Shown here one piece after another: positions 21,434 to 32,869 of a DNA stretch of 49,852 bases; positions within the stretch are counted from its first letter, which is position 1; every line of letters begins with the position of its first letter. The DNA is taken from assembly GCA_014621425.1 (NCBI GenBank), contig JAANBB010000301.1:1-49852 (forward strand), given 5' to 3'. The notes under the pieces were generated by a model that was not told the DNA's origin, did no database searches, and saw nothing but the letters and a program-made list of their open reading frames with translations. Both the position numbers and the translations under genes were made by a program. The DNA comes from Cylindrodendrum hubeiense. Taxonomy: Eukaryota; Ascomycota; Sordariomycetes; Hypocreales; Nectriaceae.

Positions 21434-23190
21434 ATGGCAACCTTCAACTCGATGCCGGGGCTGTCCACGGGCGCCTCTCCCAGCGATCCTATGGCGATGA
21501 ATCTCGGTGCCGGCCAACCCCAAGGTCTGGGCCTGGACGTTTTCGATCAGGAGCTGACATTTGATGAGTCCCTACTGTATGTTATGCATCTCCGCCCCTG
21601 CCCGCCGCTCTCGCGCACAATCTCCGACCGGTGATGCTGACGTCCACAGCGATGGAACTTCATTGCAGAATCTTCCCTTCACCCCCTCGTACGACCTGGA
21701 GACCTTCTCCACGACCTTCGAAGATCCCTTTTCCTATTCCTCCCGCCAATTCGAGCCAGCCCCGAACCAAGATGTTTTACACGAGGAGGAGTCGCCGCAG
21801 GAGCTTGACAACAAGCTTCTCGGCTTCTCGGCCCCAATCTCGAGTGCGACAGTCATCGATGAAGCGGGCCAGTTTTCAGAAACCGCCATGACCGCAGAAT
21901 TATACGGCATGTTTTTTGTTGCCGAGGATGTCTTTGGTGGTGAGACGAGTGGACGGCCGCTCGAGTTAACCTGCTATCGCCGCAACCTTTGGCAATGTTC
22001 TGGCCAAATCACTCTCCCACGGACAGCCACCAATGTTGTAAATGAACAGGGGATCCAAATACAGATCTTCGAGTTGATTGCGACAATCACAGCTACAGAG
22101 TCAATCGAGGGGAAACCCACCGAGATCATATCGATTCCCTGGAAGAATGCAACTGCGCCGCCTGGCGAGGAATCCAAGATCGTTGCGGCGCCACCAAACA
22201 TCACTTTGGACCTCACCTCTGGCCAAGAGGTTGATGCAAACCAAATCTCCATGCCCATATCCTGGAAGCGACTCCAGTTCAAGCATGCGACGGCCAATAA
22301 TGGCCGAAGAAAGGGCCTTCAACAACATTATGTCGTGAGAATAGGCCTCCTCGGCAAGACAAAGTCCGGAGATCTCATCCAAATAGCCGAGATCCAGTCC
22401 GGCCCAGTCATCGTTCGAGGGCGCAGCCCTAGGAACTTCGACAGTAAGAAGGATGTTCCTCTTACAAGTGATAAGCGAGTCGAGAGGAGGAATACCGCAA
22501 CTCCCGATCCCTCTACGATCAAGATGGCACGGGAGAATTCACAAGCATTCATGCAGAGATACAACTCACTAGGCAATATCCAGGTAAGTTCTTATCCCTG
22601 CGCTCTGGATTCCAACTGCATACTGACTCTTCAGCAACCAAACGACTGGATAGCATCCCCGTCAATCCCGCAACCAACCCCCAGTCCTCAACCTAGTCAC
22701 AATCCACACCCAGCCAAAAGGATGGCCATATCATCAAACGTCTCAAGGCCACCGATTCCAGCTTGGTCAGCCGAGCCGAGTAATTTAACCAAGCCCTCAA
22801 CTGCTCAAAACATCCGAGGCTCGGGACCTCGCCAAACCTCCTCACTCCCAATCAATCTATCACTGTCGGAGGACGAGAGAAGCCCGAATCGCTCAGGTTC
22901 CGATTTACAAAGCCCCCAGCCCGGAAAGGCCGCTGCTGTCGTGGGCCAGAACACCGACCATAGTCCCTCAGAAGATGCAGATCCCCTGTACGAATATTTC
23001 CCCTTGACAGTTGACGATTGGTATGATCTCGCACCTTCTATCTTGGCAGTAGCACGTTCTAATGATTTCTAGGATGCCCCCCGTCGATGCCGTCTACAGA
23101 CCGCACGTTGTTCACCATACCATTGTCCCGCCCGAGATGAAAGCTCAGCAGCTAAGAAGCAAGGCGAAGCGATACTTTGCACCTGAATGA
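21434..23190 (+). CDS. ron1: NDT80/PhoG-fold transcription factor, RON1-type GlcNAc regulator (526 aa, 4 exons)
   Basis: DNA-binding regulator of the NDT80 family (Ig-like fold). Members in Trichoderma (RON1) and Candida (Ndt80/Ron1) control GlcNAc catabolism. Exons are 21434-21576, 21650-22583, 22635-23020 and 23073-23190. The NDT80 domain spans roughly residues 110-325, with YRRNLWQCSG at 157-166, KRLQFKHATANNGRRKG, HYVVRIGL and VRGRSPRNFDSKKD at about 303-316. The Arg residues of the last block match DNA-contacting positions of yeast Ndt80. The C-terminal half is Pro/Ser-rich, and the protein ends in QLRSKAKRYFAPE, also seen in related proteins. The 51-nt intron 22584-22634 is a multiple of three without a stop, so its retention would insert 17 residues. 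Position in the middle of the cluster supports local regulation. Confidence 0.9.
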
Positions 23191-23693
23191 TTAGGCCAAT
23201 AGCCTTTGAGATATAATAATGATTCATGAAACTGGTTGCAACCTGGAGTACCTACTATTCTTGTATATCTGCCTCTTTGCATTCCAATTTGTACAATGAT
23301 ATTTACCATTGGGTGGGGGCATTAATTATCCCCAAGGAGGGCAAAGGAGAGGAGATACGAGCTGCTCATATACCCTAGATTTGAATTGGGAGCTGATTAC
23401 ATTGGACTTTCATTTAGTTTCGGATTTTTTGGATTATATTTCACAGTAATATCTCGTTCTGCTCTTATCTAACCCAATACATATCTTGAGAACCCCTTTC
23501 TTCATGGTATCATGGTATCATAACCCGGCGCCTTTAAGGTATTCTAAAGAACCTCCTTTAATCTCATAACAGTGCTACCTATCTTCTTTTGTCGATTACT
23601 TTACAATCTTGATCCTCAGTATCGAGCCAACTTTAAGCGAATGGACAAGACCAGCTTTGTCTCTTTAATATCCCCCTCTCCCTAGGTACCCAT
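23191..23693. other. Intergenic region between convergent ron1 and dam1
   Basis: About 500 bp, AT-rich, holding both 3' UTRs. The duplicated ATGGTATC at 23504-23519 is the only repeat noticed. No gene is seen. Confidence 0.6.
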
Positions 23694-24874
23694 TTAAGCT
23701 CCAACAGCATTCACTCTCATATGATGCTCAGGGTTTGGTGTCAATCTACCGTTCAGCTTAGGCTCGGGGATGCGCGATGCCATTCGGTCAGGCACGAGGT
23801 CCGGGGAAACGGAGCGCGAGGAATATCCGTCGATCGGGCTCGCCCGGAGTAGGTGCGAGGCAATAGGCTCGGGAGCAAGAATTGGAGTCGACTTGACTTT
23901 TTGTATCTTGGTCTCGGGAATTGGGACGTTGCCAGTGCGGACCCTGGACGGGAGGATTTGCTCAAAGCCTTGCTCACGCGCGACCATTTCGATGCTCTTG
24001 AAGTACTTGATGGATAAGTTAGCAGTGTTTCATACTGACAGATTTGTGGAGTAAATGCTTACCTTGACAGTCTTGACCTGCAGCTCGAGGGTGGCATCTT
24101 CATCGACCACAATCATGGGGTGAGGATGTAGTTGAAGAGATGAAAGCGACCACATGTGGTTCACCCCCTGCTCGATACATTTCTGCAACGCCAGCGCCTT
24201 CCGAGCACCCAGGATGATAACGACGACCTCTCGCGCCTCAAGAATTGTCTGGACCCCGACTGTCAGAGCCATTCTCGGCACTCTGTTCAGGTCATCGCCG
24301 AAGAAACGCGAGTTGGCCAAGATGGTGTCATAGGCCAGCGTTTTGACCCGAGTGCGGCTTGCAAGGCTGGATCCGGGTTCGTTGAAAGCAATGTGGCCAT
24401 CGTCTCCAATTCCAGCTAGGAATAGGTCGATGCCACCGGCCGCCTTGATGGCATCTTCGTAGGCAGCGCACTCGGCCTCCGGGTTAGGGGCATTGCCGTC
24501 TAGGATATGGACATTGGACGGATGGATGTTGACGTGGGAGAAGAAATGCTTCCACATAAAGGAGTGGTAGGAATTAGGGTCATCTCTAGGGAGCCCGACA
24601 TATTCATCCATATTAAAGGTTACAACGTTCTCAAAGGAGATCTACACCCCTGTTAGAACCCGAGTTGCATCTGCAGATGGGGTATGGTGCTTACTTCGCC
24701 GGCCTTGTACTTGCTTGCTAAGATCTCATAGACGCCGAGGGGGCTAGACCCCGTGGGGAGCCCGAGGACGAACGGATGCTCGGCGGTTGGCTGGAAAGCC
24801 TTGATGCGCTCAACTACGTAGTTGGCAACGTACATGCTTGCTGCATGCTCGTCATCTCGGATGATCAGCCGCAT
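23694..24874 (-). CDS. dam1: Glucosamine-6-phosphate deaminase/isomerase (356 aa, 3 exons)
   Basis: Converts GlcN-6-P to fructose-6-P and ammonium, the last step feeding GlcNAc into glycolysis. Exons are 24874-24695, 24641-24063 and 24005-23694. The NagB fold is complete: the phosphate loop GLPTGSSP at 38-45, NMDEYVGL with Asp72, and [16 protein letters not shown] with Asp141, His143 and Glu148. These numbers coincide with the catalytic residues of E. coli NagB. Compared with bacterial NagB (266 aa), the protein has a C-terminal extension of about 85 residues, mostly coded by exon 3, rich in Pro, Ser and Arg, and of unknown role. It is convergent with ron1 and divergent from the kinase gene. 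Confidence 0.95.
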
Positions 24875-25768
24875 GTTGAAGACGGGGGTAGTGTAAGAAC
24901 TAGTGGTATGGAACGGGTTGTGTAGATGGCGTATACGAAACTAGCCTAGTATGGCTCGTTCGTATGGGGATGGCAAGATGTATACAAGATAGGATGGAAT
25001 AGGCAATTGAGAGCTTATTTTGGGGCGAAGGCTGGCAGGGTTGTTTAGCAAGCTCAAATCACGACTCTAGACTCGAGGGCAGAGGGCCAAGAGATGCTTA
25101 TGTGCTTAGAAACGGGGCAACGGGCGGCGCGCCACCGATGGTGAGTATCATGTGCCTTGCACCACGAGCCTTGCACCATGACGACTATCCACGGGGCCGT
25201 TGAGATCCCATCTCGCCATCACGGCCGATGGAGTGGACGAAGGGCAAATCGTCAGTCGACGTGTATCGTGATGGATGGAACGTCACGGTAGGTACAAAAC
25301 AGGATGGCATGGCAGCTCAACGTGCCGCCAGAGGCCATGGATCACGCTGTACCGCTTTCGGCCGACGCTTCCGGTCTGCGGTGCGCGTTTGCTGCCAACG
25401 TTGCTCAGGGCCATATGATTCGCCACCCTGAGGCTGGGTGCGCTGATGGACGGCGAGCCTTGGGGCCAGTGCTATCGAGCAGGAGCTGGTTCCTGCGGTT
25501 CATGTTTGGGTGGACCTGAGCTGGAAGCGAGCGACTCTGCTTGAGTTGGTTGCCATTTGGCCGTTTGGGGCAATACGAGCATGGTTGTCAGCGAGTGTAG
25601 GTAACTAGATGGAGCCGCCATGTGGGATACATGGCTGGCTGAACTTTGGACAGACCAGGGCTGCGAGAAGTGCTCCGCAACACACTGGTTCGTTGTAAGA
25701 GTCTCCAGCCGTCTGTCGCTGCTCTTGAGAACCAAGATGCCGCAATGATCAACACAATGCAGACCACA

Positions 25769-25804
25769 AACGCAAACCGTAACGCAGACCGTAACGCAGA
25801 CCGT
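25769..25804 (+). repeat. 12-bp direct repeat, three copies
   Basis: The unit AACGCAGACCGT occurs three times in tandem, the first copy with one G-to-A change. A CACAAA hexamer, the core of NDT80-type sites, overlaps the left edge (25765-25770). Confidence 0.85.
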
Positions 25805-26281
25805 AATCGATATGCAGGTTTCCGGCACCCGTCCTGGCAGCGAGGGCGCCCAAGTCGTCACCGTGGCCCCGTCCGACCTGGCTGGCAATCGTGTTGGCAA
25901 TCGGCCCTACCAGCGGGACCCCCTCACAATGCCGGCCCTGAAGTGGCATTTATGTGGGGTTGATGTGTGTCAATCTCGGGGGCCGTGAGGACGAAGAGAT
26001 GGAAGAGAAGGAGAATAGCGGCGTCCTCTCCCCCCGTGGCCCAAACTGCATCCCCGGCGTGGCCGTGTTGCTCGTCGCCTGTGTCGCTGTCTTACTACTT
26101 TACCTTGGGTATGCAATTAGACGCCTGCGCGATTAGGGGACTTTGGGCTGGAGGCTTGAAGACTTGGTCGCCGAATAGGCGGGGCGGGAGCCTCAGTGTG
26201 GGGCAAACAGGAACAAACTCGCCGTCGGTCGGTGTCAACCACAACCCAGTAGGGGATCATCCACTGACCGACCTCCCAGCA

Positions 26282-26420
26282 CTCCACCACTGCCCTCCAC
26301 TGACCACTGACCTCCACTGACCACTGACGGCCTCCACCACTGACCTCCACTGAAGCCACGGCGCGGTACGTACCGCCGTACCCAGCCTCCACTGGCTGGC
26401 TCGCTGCGCACTCACTCCAC
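26282..26420 (-). repeat. Cluster of seven CTCCAC (GTGGAG on minus) hexamers
   Basis: CTCCAC occurs at 26282, 26295, 26312, 26332, 26345, 26387 and 26415, mostly within a degenerate repeat of CCACTGAC and CCTCCACTGA. On the minus strand each is GTGGAG, fitting the CreA/CRE1 consensus SYGGRG. The same hexamer clusters in the GH3/GH31 intergenic region. Confidence 0.6.
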
Positions 26421-26710
26421 GCAACGTTACAACAACCCCATCCAAACCCTCACTACTCCGTCTCACGCCTCGCGCCTCTGGCCCAGCAAGACACGACACA
26501 ATGCCCTGGCTCAGCAGCAATGGCTTCGGGCGCCAGCAGCTACGATAGCCCCCCGGCGCCGGCAGTCGCCCTGCCTCGCCCAACCAATCTCCCAGCTGCT
26601 GCGTTTCGGCTGTCGCACGTCCCGGCGCCGCCACCTGTGCGACGTTGGGTTTGAGCTGCGTGTGGATGCTCAGCTCACCATCATGCTCACGCTCGCGCCC
26701 TCGCTCATCA

Positions 26711-26746
26711 TCCATTCGACTGTCCATCCGACTGTCCATTCGACTC
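26711..26746 (+). repeat. 12-bp direct repeat, three copies
   Basis: The unit TCCATTCGACTG occurs three times in tandem with single-base differences, about 480 bp upstream of the hxk3 start. Confidence 0.85.
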
Positions 26747-27224
26747 CAATGGCGACTAACGACTAAACGACGACCGCTGCCGCCCACTCTCAGTGCCACG
26801 GTCGCTGCCGCTACATCTCGACTCCCTGCAACGTCGAATCCCGCCCCGTCCGCCTTCTGGGTTCCCCGGCGCTTTTGCTTCTGTCGTCCCTCCAAGTCAG
26901 GCAGGTCCCCTCGCCGCGGCTTGATTCGCCTCGCCTTCCCTCGCCTTACCTCGTCTTGTCTCGCCTGGTCTCGTCTGGTCTCGTCTCATCCTGTCTGGCC
27001 TTGTTTCCGGCCATTGTACCTATCCATCCATCGGGTCCGTGTCTTCTGGGTCCCGGGGCGTGAGACACCCGCCCCATTTGTTCCGTCTAGATGATCGCCC
27101 GTGGTGTCGTTGGATTTTAGTATTTACTTCCCTCATATCCATGACTTGAAGATCTCGTCGTCGGTCTTCAGCTCTTCCCCTCGTCCATCGCCCTCGTTCA
27201 TAAAGCCACCCGTTCGTTACTGCA

Positions 27225-28937
27225 ATGGCAACACTTCGGAAGCAGTTCCTCGCTGCCCTCTTCAAGAGTCTCGTCCGAGGCAAATCACTCTTCCAGGCTA
27301 TTCTGGCTTACTGGACTGGGTCTCTCGCAGTCACCGCTGACGGTAAGGATCTGGCCGTCGCATCGGCACACCGCTCCGCGCAAGAGTTTCTCAAGGAGGC
27401 CGAGGCACTGTTCCTTGGTCCGGTCAGTCAAGATGGCCTACAACAGCTCTCCCGCAACTTGGAGAAGCAGTTCATCGAGCGTCTCCAAACCGACATGGAA
27501 TGCATGCTCCCCTCCTACAGCCACCAGCTACCGCATGGATCCGAGCGAGGGCACTATCTAGCGTTGGATGTGGGTGGTTCAACCCTCAGAGTGGCCCTAG
27601 TGGAGCTCCTGGGGCGCATGTCCAAGGCCGGCGAAGAGAGCAGAATTGTCAGCATGCGCAACTTTGCCATAACCCACGAGATTAAGGATCTGGAGGGCAT
27701 GGCGTTTTTTGGTTGGATGGCCGCTAGGATAAAGGAAACCCTCGCCGGGGACCTCGAGCAGCATCAAGGTCTCAATCAGCCATTACTGATGGCAATGGCT
27801 TGGAGTTTCCCCATTGAGTGAGTCCCCGTTTTAACCCGACAACTTACTACAGAATCTAACAACCAAAAGGCAAACATCTCTCGCGGGCGGAAAGCTACAA
27901 GCCATGGGCAAGGGCTTTTTGGCACATAATGGATTAGTGGGTCAAGACTTGGGGCAGATCATCGAAACTGCCTGTGACAAGCACGGCCTTAACGTAGAGC
28001 TGCGAGCCATCCTCAACGACTCCAGCGCTTGTTTGTTATCACAGTCCTACTCGCACCCGTCGACGCGATTCGGGCTCATCCTTGGTACTGGTGTTAACAT
28101 CGCTGCGTACATGCCCATCTCAGCAATTGGGCAATCCAAGGTTGGCCAAAAGCCAGCCGACTGGACTCACTTGATCGTGAACTCTGAGATAGGGATGTTT
28201 GGCCATGACATCCTTCCTTTGACTAGATGGGATCAACAGTTGCTTAAGACTCACCCGATGCCAACTTTTCAACCATACGAGCACCTCGTCAGTGGCATGT
28301 ACCTGGGTGAGGTCTGCAGACACGTACTCGTCGAAGCCGTCGAGTCAACCGGCGTTTTTGGGGGTGTATTGCCTTCCTCTCTCAGGGAACGTTACTCGTT
28401 GGCAACCGAGACTCTATCCATGATTCAAAGGTACATTCTATCGCCACCCAACATTAGCGTCAAGCACTAACCCACCCCAGTGATACCAGCCCCGAGCTTG
28501 ACGATGCTTGCAAAGAATTCGCTCTCCGACATCCATCGCCCCACGCCCCAAAGACCTCTGACCTCATCTTCCTCAGACAATTGGCGTCGTTCATCTCAAT
28601 ACGTTCAAGTGCCCTCGTGGCCACGTGTGTCTACACTTTTTGGAAGTTGCGGATTGATGCCCAAGCCGACTGGGTCAAGACTCTGCCTGAATCTTCGCCT
28701 CTGCGACCAAGTGCCGAGGCCGATCGGGACCTCTCGGAAACGACTGTTGCCTTCAATGGTAGCGTGATTGAGAACTATCCAGGATACCTGAACAGTTGTC
28801 AACAATTCCTGGACGATCTGGTCGCAGACCAGAAGAGCGGGAATGGTTTCCATGGGACAGTTCAGCTCGTGTCAGCCAAGGAGAGTTCGCTCATGGGCGC
28901 CGCAGTGGCACTAGCCTCTCTGCAAGGGAGTGCATAA
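27225..28937 (+). CDS. hxk3: Hexokinase-family N-acetylglucosamine kinase (536 aa, 3 exons)
   Basis: ATP-dependent sugar kinase of the hexokinase fold. Its place in the cluster and similarity to Trichoderma HXK3 and Candida Hxk1 indicate GlcNAc as substrate. Exons are 27225-27817, 27870-28430 and 28481-28937, with introns of 52 and 50 nt. Motifs: phosphate 1 loop LDVGGSTLRV at 114-123, sugar-binding LAGGKLQAMGKGF at 202-214, ILNDSSA with the predicted catalytic base Asp248, and LGTGVN at 269-274. An N-terminal extension has a hydrophobic stretch (about residues 20-36, SLFQAILAYW) preceded by basic residues; it could be a membrane or mitochondrial anchor, as reported for some atypical fungal hexokinases. 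Divergent from dam1 across a long intergenic region. Confidence 0.9.
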
Positions 28938-29982
28938 AGTCATTCTGAATTGCAATGATGTGTTAGTGGGGCATTAGTTACTCACTCGAGGCGTAATCTT
29001 TTGGTGATACATATTCAAAGGGGTACCACGGCGATGCATTGAAGGGACCGGCGTCAGAGATCATTTTTGTTTTGGTTTGAAGACATGAACATGAGTGTTT
29101 GGTGGGTAGTCGTCACGTCAAGACTTCCCAGGCCATAATACGTCTCCAGGATAGAGAGAAGCACAAGGCTCGATGTGATAATATAGGGTTTGCCTCATCT
29201 CATGAGGACATTGTGGATAAGATAGGCGTACATAAATGCACATATTTCAAAGAGTATTGTTATCATACAAGTGCAGGTTACTATTTGCACACACAATTGT
29301 ACAGCTATTTCAACCCAGAATTATCCTATACACACAACATGACATTTCAGCAGGGTAAATCCGGGAAGACTAATTATTCGAGTTAATTTGTATTAATACT
29401 GCCTCTTATTATGTTCATTTATTAGCCGACTAATACGAGTCTGCGCTTAGATTGAGAATGAATACTGATTTAGCTGTGGCTTAAATGCGAAAATGTACAT
29501 CTGTGCGAATAACAATACTCCTTTTTAAACGAGTTCATGATTCAGTTTGGTCCCCATCTTCCCATAAACCCTCCGTCCCGAGCCGCAACTAAACTGGGTT
29601 GCGTTGCCAATATCGAATCCTCAGATGGTGGACCCCGCCATAGCATCGTGGCGTAAAGTGTTTCCCGCGAGACGCGTCGAGATGGTTCTGCTGCCTGCCA
29701 ATCAAAGTAGCGCTACCGATTCTCCCACAACAAGCCCCGCACACGAATGGTACTGGTACCTAGCATTTGCTCACGTGATTGCCTGGCGTCTTCGCGTTCA
29801 GTGGATTGGACCAGCATCGCGCGCGTCTTGACGAACAATTCCAACAAACGCCACGGTAAAGCCTCGACGTCAATACCTTTGCCAACCACGCGCAGTTCAG
29901 CTAAATGCCTCTTTCGAGGCACGTTTTTCCCTTCTAGCTTTCTCCTGCCAACCTACAGTCTCTCGACTCGAATCACGCGAAA
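28938..29982. other. Intergenic region between hxk3 and rtt107
   Basis: About 1.05 kb. The middle (about 29180-29540) is markedly AT-richer than the surrounding genes. It holds the hxk3 3' UTR and the rtt107 promoter. No supported gene or repeat array. Confidence 0.55.
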
Positions 29983-32713
29983 ATGGGCGATGCCGGGGGT
30001 TCGTCTGGCATCTTCGCTGAATGTGCGATTGCCTTCGTGCCCAGCACTGCGCTGACTCCGAAGCTAATCGGCGAGGTATGCCACGCTCGGGATGATTTCG
30101 CAGTGCTGTGAAACTAACTCTGAGTGTAGCTTTCGAGTATTGCAGAAGAAAATGGCGCTACCATCTGCGAGCCTCGACGCGACGGCTCGATCTCGATCGA
30201 AACGGTCACACATATCATCTCCAACACGATCGACTTCCCACAGTACACCGAATCTCAGGCAGTGATGATCCCGGTCACAACGGCACAGTGGATCATGGTT
30301 TCAATCTCCCGCCGCAAGCAAGCCCAAGTTCGGCCGTTCTCGCCCGATCCCAGAATGATCTTCTCCGACGTCGTCGTGACTTGCGCTGATCTGCCCGAGA
30401 GCGACAAGGAAAGCATCGCCGGTGCTACGATGGCTCTCGGTGGACAAGAGTCCAAGGATGCGACGCGGTTGACAACGCATATTTGCGCCTTGTCTATGGA
30501 TCATCCCAAAGTCCAGGCCTCCAAGAACCGGGGATGGAAGGGAAAAGTTGTTTTGCCTCATTGGTAGGTGCCACTTTGCAGCGTTGTCTTGTGTGAATCA
30601 GGTGCTGACCTCTTGCAGGTTTGATGATTGCTTTAAGCTGGGTAAACGCATCGATGAGGGACCATATCTTTTACCTGACGCGGAAATTCTCAAGAAGTCA
30701 CCAGAAGACGACCTTGCGATCCCAGCGAATTCCAACCTTGACGGGGCCACATCAGCGACTCCAACCTACTTGGCTTTGCCTACAGAGGGTGATACCGCTC
30801 GTCCACCAGTGACCGTCTTCCAAGATAGAAGGGTCATGCTCTCCTCGGATCTAAATATCAGCTCTCGACTAAGCAAGGCCATTCGGGAGATCATCGTCAA
30901 CGGCGGCGGTAGGCTCATTGAACAGGTGGAAGACAGTGATATGTTCATCTGCCAGTATCGGGATGGTCCCCAATACGTCCAGGCTGCTCAATCATGCAAA
31001 GATGTCGGAAACTTGGCCTGGTTGTTCTACCTCATCGTCCATAATGAATGGACCTCACCCCTTCGCCGTCTCCTGCACTACCCCGTTCCTAAGAACGGTA
31101 TCGAAGGCTTCCAGGGCCTACGCATCACCGTATCCAACTACGGAGGAGAAGCACGGATTTACCTCGAGAACCTTATCAGGGCTAGCGGCGCAGAATTCAC
31201 CAAGACGATGAAGGCTGACAACACCCATCTCATCACAGCACGCAACTCGAGTGAGAAATGCAAGGCTGCTCCTGAGTGGGGCATCTCTGTCATCAACCAT
31301 CTGTGGATCGAGGAGAGCTATGCAAAATGCGAGATGAAGCCGATGACGATCAAAAAGTACAACCACTTCCCTCCTCGAACCAACCTAGGCGAGATTATCG
31401 GACAGACCTTCTTTGACGAATCGAAATTGCGGGAGCTGTACTACCCTGGTGGCGAAGAGACCATGTCGCCTCGGGCTAAGAGAAAGCGGAAGATCCTCGA
31501 GGCGGCAGAGGACAACGCCTACCAACACGGCCCAGCAGAGGGTGTTGTCATCGGGCGGGAAAACGATGACAGGGATATGGATGACCTTCAACAAGATGCA
31601 GAAGTGAAGAGCACAACCAAGAAGACGACGACCAAGACCTTAGGTACTGTGGCAACTCCGATCCGAACCCGCCCTGTTCGATCAGGAAAGGAGAACGAGA
31701 CGCCTTCCATGGTATCGACGGGAGGACGCAGCGCCAAGGCCAAAGCGAGAGACCTGCTCCAGACCATCGCCCCCGACATTGCATTATATGAGAAGGAGAA
31801 GAAGAGACACAGCAAAGGAGCTAATACGCCCTGGGGTGGGAAACGCGCTGCAGACCAAGTCGACAAAACCCCCAAGGCCAAGTCAGGTACAACCCCCGAG
31901 GTTGATGATGAGAGCGCGGACGACAAACGGCCTACTAAGAAGGCCCGGCCGTCGCTGCCCGACGTGGAAACTCGAATTATTCTCACTGGGTTCGGTCGAT
32001 GGGTTGGAGATAAGCACAAGGAGGATCAGGACCGGGTAAGATGGAATGCACAACTTTTGCTTTATTTACAATGCTAACGCTCTTGACAGAGAAAACTGCG
32101 CGATCTTGGCGTCCAGATTGTTCAAGAAGGTCACCCATGTGACTACCTGGCTGCTCCTCATGTGGTCCGTACAGTCAAGTTCCTGTGCGCCCTTGCGCGA
32201 GGACCCACGGTCATCTCGTCCACCTTCATCGATAAGATCCTGGAGACAGGCAAGGTTCCCGACGTGGAAGATTTCACTCTCCAAGACAAGGAAACAGAGA
32301 AGCGGTATGGCTTCAGCCTCGACAAGTCAGTAGCTCGTGCCAAGTCGAACCGCGGCAAGCTGCTTCTAGGCATTCCTATCTACTGCACCGAGAAGATCCG
32401 CAACGGGCCGGATAGCTACAAGGCCATTGCAGAGGCCAACAATGCCATATTCAAGCTCTATAGAGCACGCAGCGGAACGACGATCCGGCCGACAACGGCG
32501 GAGGAGGACGGTAACGCGCCGCCCGAGCCCGTCTACCTCCTTAGTAGCAACACCCCAGAGGAAAAGGTCTTGTGGGAGCGCTTTCAGGACATGGCACGGA
32601 AGGGCAACATGGAACCAAGAGTGGTGGCGCCCGACTGGCTGCTAGACGTGGCGATGGCACAGCAGGTGCGGTTCAACAAGAAGTTCCTGGTAGAGAACTT
32701 TTACAAGGCCTAG
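29983..32713 (+). CDS. rtt107: Multi-BRCT DNA-damage scaffold, RTT107/BRC1-like (855 aa, 4 exons)
   Basis: Nuclear scaffold protein of the RTT107/BRC1 type, which works at stalled forks and binds phosphorylated H2A through its C-terminal BRCT pair. Exons are 29983-30075, 30130-30563, 30619-32035 and 32090-32713. The first exon (31 codons) begins MGDAGGSSGIFAECAIAFV, the start of BRCT1. Hallmark tryptophans include TTAQWIMVSI and LPHWFDDCFKLGKRIDEGPYLL. Further BRCT-like blocks occur around HLWIEESYAKCEMKPM. Residues about 450-610 are a charged Lys/Thr/Glu-rich linker. The C-terminal pair (about 625-855) has ILTGFG, ARGPTVISSTFIDKIL and VVAPDWLLDVAMAQ. DPB11 is the main alternative, but the N-terminal array plus long linker plus C-terminal pair fits RTT107 better. 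Confidence 0.8.
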
Positions 32714-32869
32714 AAAGGGCATGTGGCATAATGTAATGACGGAGTTTGGTGCAGAATAGGTCGCATCGCTGGTCCTCGTACCGGTTGTCGGGTTGGGTTT
32801 CGTCCGTCTTGTCCCATTTGGCTGAGGGGCGGCGCTGTTGTATGTAGTTGTATGGGAAGGGAATTATGT
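32714..32869. other. Short convergent spacer
   Basis: 156 bp between the rtt107 and vps25 stop codons, so the two 3' UTRs must overlap or be very short. Confidence 0.6.

Larger units (their letters stand above)
24875..27224. promoter_or_regulatory. Long divergent dam1/hxk3 promoter region
   Basis: 2.35 kb between two genes of the same pathway, with no supported ORF. It is unusually repeat-rich: a 12-bp array at 25769-25804, a CTCCAC/CCACTGAC-rich block at 26261-26420, a second 12-bp array at 26711-26746 and a pyrimidine-rich TCTCGTC tract at about 26930-27000. The last about 300 bp look like a CT-rich 5' leader of hxk3. Confidence 0.55.

Noticed and set aside
25954..26136. Small open frame (60 codons) with a hydrophobic segment
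   Set aside because: Short, in repeat-rich promoter DNA, without a recognisable leader or relatives; the hydrophobic run may be chance.
26257..26895. Minus-strand open frame of 212 codons upstream of hxk3
   Set aside because: Its sequence is made of translated repeats (MDSRMDSRMD, WRSVVSG) from the 12-bp and CTCCAC arrays; no conserved residues.
20626..27224. NDT80 sites (CRCAAA core) as regulators of the GlcNAc cluster
   Set aside because: Only one CACAAA (25765) was noticed by eye, and none in the nag3/dac1 promoter; too few to claim a binding pattern.
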